A stretch of DNA of 64,000 bases from Bdellovibrionales bacterium (GTDB taxonomy: Bacteria > Bdellovibrionota > Bdellovibrionia > Bdellovibrionales > UBA1609): positions 32,939 to 96,938 of the forward strand of contig JACOND010000003.1 in the NCBI GenBank assembly GCA_014323935.1, read 5' to 3'. Shown piece after piece: positions 17,885 through 26,355 of the stretch. A program made the position numbers and the translations under genes. Numbering within the stretch: position 1 is the stretch's first letter; each line of letters starts with the position of its first letter. The notes under the pieces are model-generated. The model was not told the origin of the DNA and ran no database searches. It worked only from the letters and a program-made list of their open reading frames with translations.

Positions 17885-18628
17885 GTGGTTGATATTAAAG
17901 ATATTCAAAGCAAGTTTACACAAATTAAAAATAAAGGTTATGTGATTAGTACTAAACCCACAGCTAAAAAAAATGATGGTGCCGTTGGAAATACCTTAAA
18001 AGAGAATTAGGAATAAGAGAAAATAATAAGAAATTGCCATATTATAAGGGATGGGAAATAAAGTCTCATAGAGAAAAGTCAAATTCTTAGATTTCACTCT
18101 TTTCATTGAAACCCGACTCTCAAAATTCAGATACTTATAGGCTTAAGAAATGGGAAAAGTATGATGAGGAGTATCCTCATATCAAATGCCTAAGAAACTC
18201 AATATATGGTCATTACGAAACTTGTGTATATTCCAATTGTTATATGAAACTAAAAATCAGTAAAAAAGAAAAAAAGATAGTATTACAAGTAAAAGATCTG
18301 AATAAAAAAATAATTGATAGTACTGTTTACTGGACATTTAATAGTTTAAAGGAAGTGAGTTCTAAAAAGTTTCAATATATGATTTTTGTCAAAAGCTAAA
18401 GAAAAAATAATAAGAAATAAGATTCATTTCAAGTATATTTCTTTGAATGCTTTTCAAAATTTTGATTTCAACAATTTTATATCTATGCTAGAAAATGGTC
18501 TTATAAGGTATGACCATAGATGGGGAGTTTACAGATCTGGCAAAAACAAAGGAAAACCACATAATCATGGAGGAGGATTTAGAATCCAAAAAAGTAAAAT
18601 TAAAGATTTTTTTTTCACAAAACTTTGA
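17885..18628 (+). pseudogene. MvaI/BcnI-family restriction endonuclease remnant
   Basis: From a GTG at 17885 the conceptual protein reads VVDIKDIQSKFTQIKNKGYV, then DGAVGNTLK, a frameshift near 17998, ELGIRENN, GWEIKSHREKSNS, a TAG at 18088-18090, ISLFSLKP, a long segment to MIFV, another frameshift near 18390, and a C-terminus to 18628 with LENGLIRYDHRWGVYRSG and PHNHGGGF. The GNTLE-x-LGI-x-ENN, EIKS-x-R-x2-S-S and TLF-like blocks are those of the MvaI/BcnI endonuclease family, with E-x-K in WEIKS as nuclease residues. Two frameshifts and a stop codon show that it is dead. It follows its presumed methyltransferase partner by 56 bp. Confidence 0.75.
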
Positions 18629-18843
18629 GTTATGAAGTAAAATAATTTACTTATCTTTATGAAAGAAAAAAACAAGATTACTTAAAAATCTAACTTTTTT
18701 GTATTTATTTTCAAATACTTCTTTATAGTAAAGTATAATAATCCTAACATTCTTTCTCTAAATTATCCTTTTAAACAGAACCTATAAAAAAGTAAAATTC
18801 ATTTTGAATTTTTTAACATAAATAACTAAGCTCATTCACTATA

Positions 18844-20052
18844 TTATAAATTATTATTACAAATCATACTTAACCAGACTTTAAAAGATAGAGAGGGCAG
18901 TTTGTACTCTCCTCTATTTCTACTAACAATGATAATTCCCTTATCCTTTAAGGCTTTTAAAGCATTATTAATTGTATATTCCTTCATATGTTTTGATAGT
19001 TTTTCTATAATTGATTTTCTAGAAAACCACACTTCACTACTTACAGCCATAAAATATAACAACTGTCTATAGTCTTCAGAACTAATCTGATTATACATTA
19101 TGTTATTAAAAAGTTTTTCTCCTAACTGTTTTAAAGCCTCTTTATTTTTATCAAAAATCCCTCTTTCAACATCATCAAGATCAATATAATCATCTTTATC
19201 TTCTTCAAAAGAATTATAGGCAAACTGTTGCAAAAAATAAGGGTACCCTTCAGAAAATTTAGCAATATTCTCTTTAGCTTTTTTATCTATTTTAATACTT
19301 CTTCCTTTTTCACAAGCTTCTTTGATTCCTATATCAATAACAGACAACCGTTCTTCTAAACTCAAAATTTTTAATTTCAAAACATGAAAAATTCTAACAA
19401 CAGATTCATGCCCTTCCCTTAACCTATCTATAGTTTCTGGTAAACCAGCTAGTCCAAAACATACCCTATTACAACCTAACTCAGTCAACTTTTCACTTAA
19501 TAACTTAAGCAAAGCTCCAAGATTAGCAGATGCTTGAGGTTTATCATCTTCATCAACTAAAATAAATATACCTTTATTTTCTTCTTTTGATAGGCATTTC
19601 TTTAATAAGAGTGCTAGATTATTAATAACTTCATAATTATCTAATTTTTGTTCTTTATAAGAAAAATAAGATGTTTCAATTTTTTTAAAAAAATTAAGAA
19701 CATCTTGTTTTTGTTTACCAAGGAAACTTTTACTGTCTATAGAAATCTTTAGCTCTTTAATTATTTTATTTACTATATTTGCAACAGTATAGTTATTTTC
19801 TAAATCAATTTTAAAAGTCAGAATATCAAATCCATTTTCTTCAACAAAAACCTGCTCTGCTAAATATTTTGAATATAAAATTAAAGAAGATTTACCAATT
19901 CCTCTTTCCCCCTGAATTAAGAAATGCTGAGGATTTCCTCTTATAGTTTGAAATAAGTATGATTCTATAGAATTTATTTCATTCACTCTTCCAGAAAACA
20001 TACCCGGATGAACTATGCTTCCTGGTTTAAAAGGATTATACTTATGTTTCAT
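18844..20052 (-). CDS. ORC/STAND-like AAA ATPase with C-terminal winged helix
   Basis: An intact 402-residue protein. It begins NPFKPGSIVHPGMFSGR, a motif typical of AAA_16/ORC-like ATPases, followed by a P-loop GERGIGKSS (residues about 48-56), Walker B IFILVDEDD (about 164-172), a GLAGLPE sensor segment, a lid region EGYPYFLQQFAY and a C-terminal winged-helix-like stretch (NNALKALKDKGIIIVSRNRG). Proteins of this build occur alone or as the ATPase part of defence and conflict systems; no effector domain is fused here and no obvious partner is adjacent. It is undamaged while its surroundings are pseudogenes, and fragments of the MvaI-like gene lie on both sides of it. Confidence 0.82.
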   Translation of the reverse strand: MKHKYNPFKPGSIVHPGMFSGRVNEINSIESYLFQTIRGNPQHFLIQGERGIGKSSLILYSKYLAEQVFVEENGFDILTFKIDLENNYTVANIVNKIIKELKISIDSKSFLGKQKQDVLNFFKKIETSYFSYKEQKLDNYEVINNLALLLKKCLSKEENKGIFILVDEDDKPQASANLGALLKLLSEKLTELGCNRVCFGLAGLPETIDRLREGHESVVRIFHVLKLKILSLEERLSVIDIGIKEACEKGRSIKIDKKAKENIAKFSEGYPYFLQQFAYNSFEEDKDDYIDLDDVERGIFDKNKEALKQLGEKLFNNIMYNQISSEDYRQLLYFMAVSSEVWFSRKSIIEKLSKHMKEYTINNALKALKDKGIIIVSRNRGEYKLPSLSFKVWLSMICNNNL

Positions 20053-20056
20053 TTTA

Positions 20057-20090
20057 AATTGCTAATAATTGCTAATAATTGCTAATAAAT
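20057..20090. repeat. Three tandem 10-bp units before the ORC-like ATPase gene
   Basis: The unit GCTAATAATT occurs twice and is followed by GCTAATAAAT, preceded by AATT. On the minus strand this lies directly upstream of the ATG at 20052, where a ribosome binding site would be expected; no purine-rich Shine-Dalgarno is evident. Copy-number change here could alter expression. Confidence 0.8.
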
Positions 20091-20142
20091 CAATAAGAAT
20101 ATAAAATAATTTCTAGCTGAACTTTAATTTATAACTTAAAAA

Positions 20143-20275
20143 ATGCCCAAAAATAAAGTTTGATATTTAATTAGTACAATTAATTTTATTTTTATGATAG
20201 AAAGTCGTCTTATAAAGTAGAACCATAGGTGTGGAGTTCCAAAGGACTTGTAAAAAAAACATCATTCTTTGAATA
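20143..20275 (+). pseudogene. Second, shorter remnant of the MvaI-like endonuclease 3' end
   Basis: Bases 20194-20240 align without gaps to 18487-18533 in the endonuclease remnant, with roughly four of five bases identical, and conceptual translation MIESRLIK-stop-NHRCGVP mirrors MLENGLIRYDHRWGVY. Weaker similarity extends upstream to about 20143. It carries stops and is clearly dead. Its position on the other side of the ORC-like ATPase gene shows duplication around that gene. Confidence 0.6.
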
Positions 20276-20385
20276 TTTCTCAACATTTCAAATATTACTT
20301 AATGAATAATCCTTACTATTTAGTTGGTTTAGAAGGATTATTTTGATAACTGAATGCAGGTAACTGTTTTTGTTGAATAGGCAAA

Positions 20386-20706
20386 CTAATTACAATAAGC
20401 AGTATTTCCAATTTTACTGCAGGATGTTCCATCACTGCCGTAGGTAGTATTTCCAATTGTTGTGTAAGAGCTTCCATCACTACCATAAGTGGTATTTCCA
20501 ATTGTTGTATAAGAGCTTCCATCACTGCCATAGGTAGTATTTCCAATTGTCGTATAAGAGCTTTCATCACTGCCATAGGTAGTATTTCCAATTGTCGTAT
20601 AAGAGCTTCCATCACTGCCATAAGTGGTATTTCCAATTGTCGTGTAAGACTCAGAAAAGATCGACGGACTCAAAAAAGACAAAATTAAAGCTATTAAAAT
20701 TTTCAT
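20386..20706 (-). CDS. Small secreted repeat protein (15-residue YTTIGNTTYGSDGSS repeats)
   Basis: A 106-residue protein with signal peptide MKILIALILSFLSPSIFS followed by five tandem 15-residue units of the type SYTTIGNTTYGSDGS and a divergent end SCSKIGNTAYCN. At DNA level the unit is 45 bp. The family of short exported proteins with repeated IGNTTYG units ending in C-x-IGNT-x-YC is scattered through Gram-negative bacteria; its function is unknown to me. The two C-terminal cysteines could form a disulfide. A second frame of 106 codons covering the same repeats is only a shadow created by the 45-bp periodicity. Confidence 0.75.
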   Translation of the reverse strand: MKILIALILSFLSPSIFSESYTTIGNTTYGSDGSSYTTIGNTTYGSDESSYTTIGNTTYGSDGSSYTTIGNTTYGSDGSSYTTIGNTTYGSDGTSCSKIGNTAYCN

Positions 20707-21015
20707 AAGGCACCTCTTTTTATTTTCTAAAAGTATACATCAAATTACATGTTTTACCTAATTTTTTTTATTAAGATTTTTAAGAGTTGTAGGATTAATC
20801 TAAAACTTAGGACTAAAAACTTGAACTGTTTTAGAATTTTTTTCAGAAATTTAAGATTTTAAATTACCCCTTAAGTTAAAAACTCTTAGTATCTTAACTA
20901 TTAATTTACTAATTTAGAATCAGCTTTTTATTTGTTTTTAATATAAAATAATAATTTTTCTTGATTTTAAGCTTTATTTAATTATAAACTTAGAAAAATA
21001 TACAGGGTAAAAGTT
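20707..21015. other. Divergent promoter region, no gene
   Basis: AT-rich interval between the minus-strand repeat protein and the plus-strand outer-membrane protein. An AGGTGCCTTAT-like stretch at 20701-20711 carries the ribosome site of the repeat protein on the minus strand. No other structure is evident. Confidence 0.4.
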
Positions 21016-21978
21016 ATGTATAAAAAGAGTTTGTTTATTTTTTTTTCAATTGTAAGTTTTTCTAGTTTTTCTGAAAAAGATATTAAAGGAAATATAATCA
21101 TCAATAATGAAGCCAACTCTTTATCAAACAACAATAACAGTGAAAATATAATTAAAGCTCCTGCTTTAGTCCCATCTAGTTCAAATCAATTACGAGAACT
21201 TAGAAAATCACAAGAGATTGAAACAGAAGATTCTATTTTACTAGAATTAGAAAAACAAAGAATCTCAGATGAAAAAGCAAGGTTTAATAAACTTTTCTCA
21301 AAAGAAGCTCCCTCTTCAAAAGCAAATCTTCTTCATTCAGAAAGCTCTGAAAGTAATTCTTTCCTTAAAAGAAATCCTTTTTTTGGAGAAAAATCTTTTA
21401 TCTCTTTAGGAGCTGGAGTCATTTTTCACCCTTATGTTAAAAATGTAAACTCCACAGAATTCCCTACTCTTATTGTTTCCTTAGGAAATTATACTTATAA
21501 CGAGCAAATCATTTTTAATTTAATTGCATTTTATTCCACACATTATCTAAAAGAATCTAGTAAAATTTTTCAAAATACCGATATAAGAGAAAGAGTTCAG
21601 GAACCTGCTATTGCTATGGATATTAAATGGTCTTTACTCAAAGGAAAAACAAAACCTTATATAGGATTAACAGGAGCTTTGTTTGCAAGAAAATGGTCTC
21701 TCGTAGATAGATTGGGAAGTAGTGATCTTACGAATCAACAAAGAGTTATTTATAAAGATGTAGGAAATAAGAATTTTCTCATTTCACTCAATGGAGGTCT
21801 TGTTTTAGGAGCTGATATTATTTTAGAAAAAAATCTAGGTTTAAATGTAGATATAAGATATTATGTAAATTTTTATACAGAAAATAGAAAAACCTTATCC
21901 CAATATTTAACGTCAGAAGCCATCTTAGATGAAGTAGATGTCATTCTCTCATCTATTAAGCTAAAATACTTCTTTTAA
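21016..21978 (+). CDS. Outer-membrane beta-barrel protein
   Basis: A 320-residue protein with signal peptide MYKKSLFIFFSIVSFSSFS. Residues about 20-120 are polar, Ser/Asn-rich and probably a periplasmic or disordered linker (with SNQLRELRKSQEIETEDSIL suggesting a coil). From about 125 onward, beta strands alternate (FISLGAGVIFHPYV, TLIVSLGNYTY, PYIGLTGALFARKW, FLISLNGGLVLGADI, LGLNVDIRYYVNFYT), ending in IKLKYFF. This organisation resembles the outer-membrane beta-barrel domain found in myxobacteria and Bdellovibrio relatives. Substrate and role are unknown. It converges with the next minus-strand gene 5 bp downstream. Confidence 0.65.
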   Translation: MYKKSLFIFFSIVSFSSFSEKDIKGNIIINNEANSLSNNNNSENIIKAPALVPSSSNQLRELRKSQEIETEDSILLELEKQRISDEKARFNKLFSKEAPSSKANLLHSESSESNSFLKRNPFFGEKSFISLGAGVIFHPYVKNVNSTEFPTLIVSLGNYTYNEQIIFNLIAFYSTHYLKESSKIFQNTDIRERVQEPAIAMDIKWSLLKGKTKPYIGLTGALFARKWSLVDRLGSSDLTNQQRVIYKDVGNKNFLISLNGGLVLGADIILEKNLGLNVDIRYYVNFYTENRKTLSQYLTSEAILDEVDVILSSIKLKYFF

Positions 21979-21983
21979 AAAAA

Positions 21984-22703
21984 CTATAAAGTACGTTGCT
22001 TTAAAATAAGTTTTGTCTTTTCTTCTGGTAATTTAAAAACAACTTCAAAAGGGGTGTTAATTTGACTATCAAAAGTAACAATAAAATCTTTTTGATTTCC
22101 TTCATTTCCTTGTTCATTTAAATTAAAAAATCTTATTGTTTTTAAGAACCAGCGAGACATAAGAGCTGTAGAAGATTTATAAAAACGAACATAAGTTTCC
22201 ATTTCTTCAAATTCAAAAAAACGTTGATCTGCTTGAGCCATCAGCTGATTTTTAGGAATAAAAAAAGGACCTAATTGCAAGTCTTCATTTAAGCGACAGG
22301 GGGATTGAACAAGCATTCGACCAGGATCTCCATTAATACTTATCCCTAAAGCAAAAAAAGAAAACTCCACATGAGAAAAAACATCACATAAAAAACCATA
22401 TTCTTGAGTTTGTGGATTAGGAATTAAAAAACTACCTATATAAAAATTTAACACACCTTCTTCTTCAAAACTTACAATATTTTCAAAAATAAATTCACTG
22501 GGATTTCTTATCACTTCCTTAGAAGAAACATTTAATAAAATTTCTTCAGATTCCTCTGCTAAACCTCGATCATAAATAGGCTTCCATGACACATAAAGAT
22601 TTTGTTTCCAAGAGTTTAGACCAAAAAATAAACCCAAAGCAAAAAATAAAGTTAAAGTGATTACAATTAAAAAGCTTCTTTTAATTTTTTTTCTTGAAAT
22701 CAT
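21984..22703 (-). CDS. Membrane-anchored hypothetical protein
   Basis: A 239-residue protein with one N-terminal transmembrane segment (FLIVITLTLFFALGLFFGL, residues about 11-29) preceded by RKKIKR, so the bulk probably faces the periplasm. The soluble part has beta-rich stretches (VLNFYIGSFLIPNP, EVVFKLPEEKTKLIL) and no motif that I recognise. It follows gshA on the same strand after 62 bp, so it could be transcribed with it. No function is proposed. Confidence 0.6.
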   Translation of the reverse strand: MISRKKIKRSFLIVITLTLFFALGLFFGLNSWKQNLYVSWKPIYDRGLAEESEEILLNVSSKEVIRNPSEFIFENIVSFEEEGVLNFYIGSFLIPNPQTQEYGFLCDVFSHVEFSFFALGISINGDPGRMLVQSPCRLNEDLQLGPFFIPKNQLMAQADQRFFEFEEMETYVRFYKSSTALMSRWFLKTIRFFNLNEQGNEGNQKDFIVTFDSQINTPFEVVFKLPEEKTKLILKQRTL

Positions 22704-22765
22704 AATTCCATAAGTTAAATAATTTTAAATATTAACACAATAAATCTTTTTTTTCAAAAAAATAT

Positions 22766-23971
22766 TTATTTATTTGAATTATATTTTTTCATCTCTTCGA
22801 CAAGGGCTAAACTTCCTATTTTAGCTAACCAACTATAAACATTTTCCATAACCATGCCTTTAACTGTGATTTCTAAATCACTCATACAAAACCTTTTATA
22901 AACTGCACCAGGACTATTTAAGTTCGTTTTACTGCCTTCTTTTTTATGGCTTCTTAAAAAACCTCCTACAACTTGAGTTCCTATCATATAAACAACAGGT
23001 TCTGTACTTTGATGATCTCTGTCATGAAGACTGGTAGGAATTCCCTCCTGAATAATAATCTCATCTTTTTTTACATCTCCTTTAGTTGCCTTCATTTTTT
23101 TTCTTAGTTTATAAGTCCAATGATTTAAATCGTCTAAATTTTGAATGGGAATAACACCTAAACCATAAGTTCCTGAATTATTCTTTATAAAAAGATAAGG
23201 AATTTCTTGGATAAAAAATCCTTGATATTGCTTTTTTAAAAAATCAATCATCTCGTTAGAAGAGTCTTTGAGTTTTTTCTGACTTAGAGGAGATTCCACA
23301 TCAAAAGGAGAAAATAAGCGGGTTTCTATTTGTAAATACCAAGAATCTATTTTTAAAATCTCTGCAAATTCCTTTATTAGTAAATTATAGGCTTGAAAAA
23401 AATGATGTTTTTTTCTGAATAACCAACCCATAGAAAAGGGAGGAAAACAAGTAAGCTCTTGAGGAAGATTATAATGAACTGAAAAATCATTATTACTTAT
23501 AATGATATCTCCTTTAACATTTTTTAAGATTTCTACTTCAATTTCTTGTCCTGTAGCTGTTAAAATTCTTTGTGGAGATAAGATCGTTTTACCTGGAACA
23601 CATACAATAACTTGAAAACCCGCTTTTTCTATTAAAGACCGAATAACGTAAACATTATCCCAATAGTATAGGTTCTTTGTATGCTCTTCTGTTAAAAGGA
23701 GTACAGTTTTAACTGATAAATTATATTTTTTAAAAAATTCTTTAATAAAAAGAGAAGCCTGTCTTTGATCCTCTTCACAAATATTATTAAAACCCGCAGG
23801 AAATAAATTAGCATCCACACAAGCTATTTTATACCCAGAATCCCTTATATCAAAACTCGAGTAAAAAGGAAAAACTTGCCCTTTACTTTTTTCTAAAAAC
23901 CAATCTTGTAGGTCTTTAGAGTGATCAAGAATTTTTTGATGAATAAAAGCTCTAAAATTATCCTGACTCAT
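22766..23971 (-). CDS. gshA: Glutamate-cysteine ligase, ATP-grasp-like (Acidithiobacillus type)
   Basis: The 401-residue sequence has the characteristic opening of this GshA type: PFYSSFDIRDSGYKIACVDAN followed by LFPAGFNNICEED, then LKVDS-like and IFIKNNSGTYGLGV (ATP-grasp-like lysine and glycine-rich loop), VYMIGTQVVGGFLRSH and NLNSPGAVYKRFC. It would join glutamate and cysteine in the first step of glutathione synthesis. This family is unrelated to E. coli GshA and is found in Acidithiobacillus, some delta- and gammaproteobacteria. The start overlaps the stop of the upstream lipoprotein gene by 4 bp, implying coupling. No gshB is present in the window. Confidence 0.85.
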   Translation of the reverse strand: MSQDNFRAFIHQKILDHSKDLQDWFLEKSKGQVFPFYSSFDIRDSGYKIACVDANLFPAGFNNICEEDQRQASLFIKEFFKKYNLSVKTVLLLTEEHTKNLYYWDNVYVIRSLIEKAGFQVIVCVPGKTILSPQRILTATGQEIEVEILKNVKGDIIISNNDFSVHYNLPQELTCFPPFSMGWLFRKKHHFFQAYNLLIKEFAEILKIDSWYLQIETRLFSPFDVESPLSQKKLKDSSNEMIDFLKKQYQGFFIQEIPYLFIKNNSGTYGLGVIPIQNLDDLNHWTYKLRKKMKATKGDVKKDEIIIQEGIPTSLHDRDHQSTEPVVYMIGTQVVGGFLRSHKKEGSKTNLNSPGAVYKRFCMSDLEITVKGMVMENVYSWLAKIGSLALVEEMKKYNSNK

Positions 23972-24951
23972 TTTTTTATATTTTTATCATTTTGAGATAA
24001 AAGTTTTACAATTTTTTGAGATTTTTTATTATAAAAATCTTCAAACTCTTTTGACTTTTCTTGTGTGACTAAAGACATGCCTATTTTTAAACTATTATCA
24101 ATGCTTTTTTTATACTGCTTTTTATTTTCTATTTGAGACAAAACAAAAATCAACTGATGAAAGAGCTTATCTAGTTCCTTCTTTGCTTGATCTGACCACG
24201 TCTTATCTTTTACAAATAAAGATTGAAGGAGATAGAGTTGATGATAGTAAAAAGAGACAATAAAAACTTTAGGAGAAATATGTTCTTGTTTTACATAAGA
24301 TTTCCCCATTAAGTAAAAAAGACGACTGATATCCTGTTTTATTTTATCTTCTGACTTTAAAACTTTTTTATATTCTAAAATCCTATTTAAACTTAAAGAT
24401 TTATAAGTTTCCGCTAAATTTAATTTTCCCTGTTTAGCCCAAGCTAAAGACAAACGAGCGGGATAAAGAATATGCTTCGTTTCAAAAGGCAAAAATTGAA
24501 GATTTCTTTCTAAATCTTTTAAAGAAGATAAAGAGAGAGTAAATTCTCCCAAACACTCATAAACAAAGCTGATTTCTAAAAGGGTTCGAGCTTGAAACTC
24601 TTTAAATCTTTTAAAAGACTTATTTAAAACCGAACGAAAACGAAATAAAGCTTTTTGACATTCTCCTGCGGATTTATAGGCCAAACCTGCATTATAAAGA
24701 GACAAGATTTGAGCTGAAGAATCCTTTAAACTTAAAGATAAGGAATCATAAAGTTTAGCCGCACTTTTAAACTGTTTCCTTTCCATAAGTTTAAAGGATT
24801 CTTCTAATTGTTTAACTTGAAATTCACTCATCTGAGATTTTGTAACTGTTTTGTAGCTTGAGTTACAAGCTATTAAAAAAAATATAAAAACGAAAAGAAA
24901 AGCTTTAAAAAACATAAAATAAAAGATACATAAAATTTTTATAAAGAGCAA
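23968..24951 (-). CDS. Lipoprotein with TPR-like helical repeats
   Basis: A 327-residue protein with a hydrophobic N-terminus and lipobox LIAC. The first Met (24951) gives an unusually long signal; Met13 (24915), MFFKAFLFVFIFF, is a more typical lipoprotein start. The rest is helical with TPR-like pairs, e.g. LEESFKLMERKQFKSAAKLY, ILSLYNAGLAYKSAGECQKA and ARTLLEISFVYECLGEF. It is probably an outer-membrane-anchored scaffold. It overlaps gshA by 4 bp, but the functional link is unclear. Trigger factor is divergently transcribed upstream. Confidence 0.65.
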   Translation of the reverse strand: MLFIKILCIFYFMFFKAFLFVFIFFLIACNSSYKTVTKSQMSEFQVKQLEESFKLMERKQFKSAAKLYDSLSLSLKDSSAQILSLYNAGLAYKSAGECQKALFRFRSVLNKSFKRFKEFQARTLLEISFVYECLGEFTLSLSSLKDLERNLQFLPFETKHILYPARLSLAWAKQGKLNLAETYKSLSLNRILEYKKVLKSEDKIKQDISRLFYLMGKSYVKQEHISPKVFIVSFYYHQLYLLQSLFVKDKTWSDQAKKELDKLFHQLIFVLSQIENKKQYKKSIDNSLKIGMSLVTQEKSKEFEDFYNKKSQKIVKLLSQNDKNIKK

Positions 24952-25077
24952 ACTTTTTAAAGCTTCTGTAAAATTAAAAAAAGAGACTCCTAGAATGAAA
25001 AATATCTATTTGAATCCTTTTTTTCTTGTAAAAAAATGAAAAAGTTTTAATATGCCTATGAAAAAAAGAGGTTTTTT

Positions 25078-26355
25078 ATGGAAAGTATTGTTAAAGAAAC
25101 AAAGGGATTAAAAAGAAAGCTTGAACTCAAAATAACAGAAAAAGAAGTCGACCGTTGTTTTTTAAGAAACTATCAAAAAATAAAACAAAAAGTAACACTT
25201 CCTGGATTTAGAAAAGGAAAGGCTCCTTTAAGTGCGATAAAACAAAATTATAAAGATAAAGTTTTAAAAGAGGTTTTAGAGGATCTGTTTCACTCCCATT
25301 ATCCTTCAGCTCTTAAAAATACAAAAACTCAAGTTGCAGGTCCTCCTCATCTCCTCAATTTTAATTTACAAGAAGGGAAAGAAGCTTCTCTTTTACTAGA
25401 AGTAGAAATCCATCCCACTGTAAAAGTAGAAAATTATCTTAATCTAGAGTTAGAAAAAGAAAAAATCTCCGTGAATGAAACTCAAGTTAAAGAAAGCCTT
25501 GAACGGCTCCGAGATTCTTATTCCCAGTTTGAAGAGAATTTAAATTATAAAGGTCCTTTAAAAAAAGGAGATTTTTGCACTTTAAATTTATCTGCTTTTA
25601 ATTCAGAAAATATAAAAGTTTTAAACCAGGAAAATTTTTTAATTGAAATAGGACAAAATAAATTGGGAGAAAAATTTGATGAAAAGCTTTTGGGTTTAAC
25701 AAATGAGGAAGAAAGAGAATTTTCATTTCAATTTCCTGATTACATGTTACCCAGCTCACAAAATCAAAATACAACTTTAAAGGTAAAAGTTAAACTCATA
25801 GCTTTTAAAAATAAGAAGATTCCTGAATTAAATGATGAATTTGCAAAGAAATTTAAAGTGAGTCACGTTGAAGAATTAAAAGAAAAAATAAAACAAGATT
25901 TGCAAAAAAATTTAGAACAAAAAGAACAAGAAAATCTAGAAAATCGTCTTTTAAAAACACTTGCTAAAAAGAACCCTTTAGAACTTCCTCAAACTTTAAT
26001 TGAAGATCAAAAACAAAGATTAAAAGAAAATACAAAAAAACATCTTCAAATCTATAAGTTTTCTCCTAAAGATCAAGAAATTTATCTACAAAAACATGAA
26101 GAGGAATTTCAAAAAGAAGCCGTCTTTAGTTTGCATATAAGTTATCTTGTAGAACAACTTATTAAAGACTTGAAGATACAAACCAATTCAGAAGATATTG
26201 AAAAGTCACTTAAAGAATCTTTTCCTAATAAAAATCCAGAAGACATGAAAAAAGAATTAGAGAAAAAAAATCACTGGAATCAGTTTCTCTCTCATTTAAC
26301 TAGAAAAAAACTGATTTCTTACTTACTTGACCAGGCAAAAATTATTGAGAAATAA
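25078..26355 (+). CDS. tig: Trigger factor
   Basis: The 425-residue protein shows the ribosome-binding signature GFRKGKAP (residues about 42-49) in the N-terminal domain, a central PPIase-like region (GPLKKGDFC... IGQNKLGEKFDEKLLGL... ELNDEFAKKF) and a long helical C-terminal chaperone domain rich in Lys/Glu. It binds L23 at the ribosomal exit tunnel and shields nascent chains. Length is normal. It stands alone rather than with clpPX, which are not in the window. Its last 14 bp overlap the convergent protease gene. A TTTTAATATGCC-like element about 25-40 bp upstream could be its promoter. Confidence 0.93.
   Translation: MESIVKETKGLKRKLELKITEKEVDRCFLRNYQKIKQKVTLPGFRKGKAPLSAIKQNYKDKVLKEVLEDLFHSHYPSALKNTKTQVAGPPHLLNFNLQEGKEASLLLEVEIHPTVKVENYLNLELEKEKISVNETQVKESLERLRDSYSQFEENLNYKGPLKKGDFCTLNLSAFNSENIKVLNQENFLIEIGQNKLGEKFDEKLLGLTNEEEREFSFQFPDYMLPSSQNQNTTLKVKVKLIAFKNKKIPELNDEFAKKFKVSHVEELKEKIKQDLQKNLEQKEQENLENRLLKTLAKKNPLELPQTLIEDQKQRLKENTKKHLQIYKFSPKDQEIYLQKHEEEFQKEAVFSLHISYLVEQLIKDLKIQTNSEDIEKSLKESFPNKNPEDMKKELEKKNHWNQFLSHLTRKKLISYLLDQAKIIEK

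Noticed and set aside
20316..20636. Second minus-strand repeat ORF overlapping the IGNTTYG protein
   Set aside because: The 45-bp period keeps other frames open; only the other frame has a signal peptide and terminal Cys cap.
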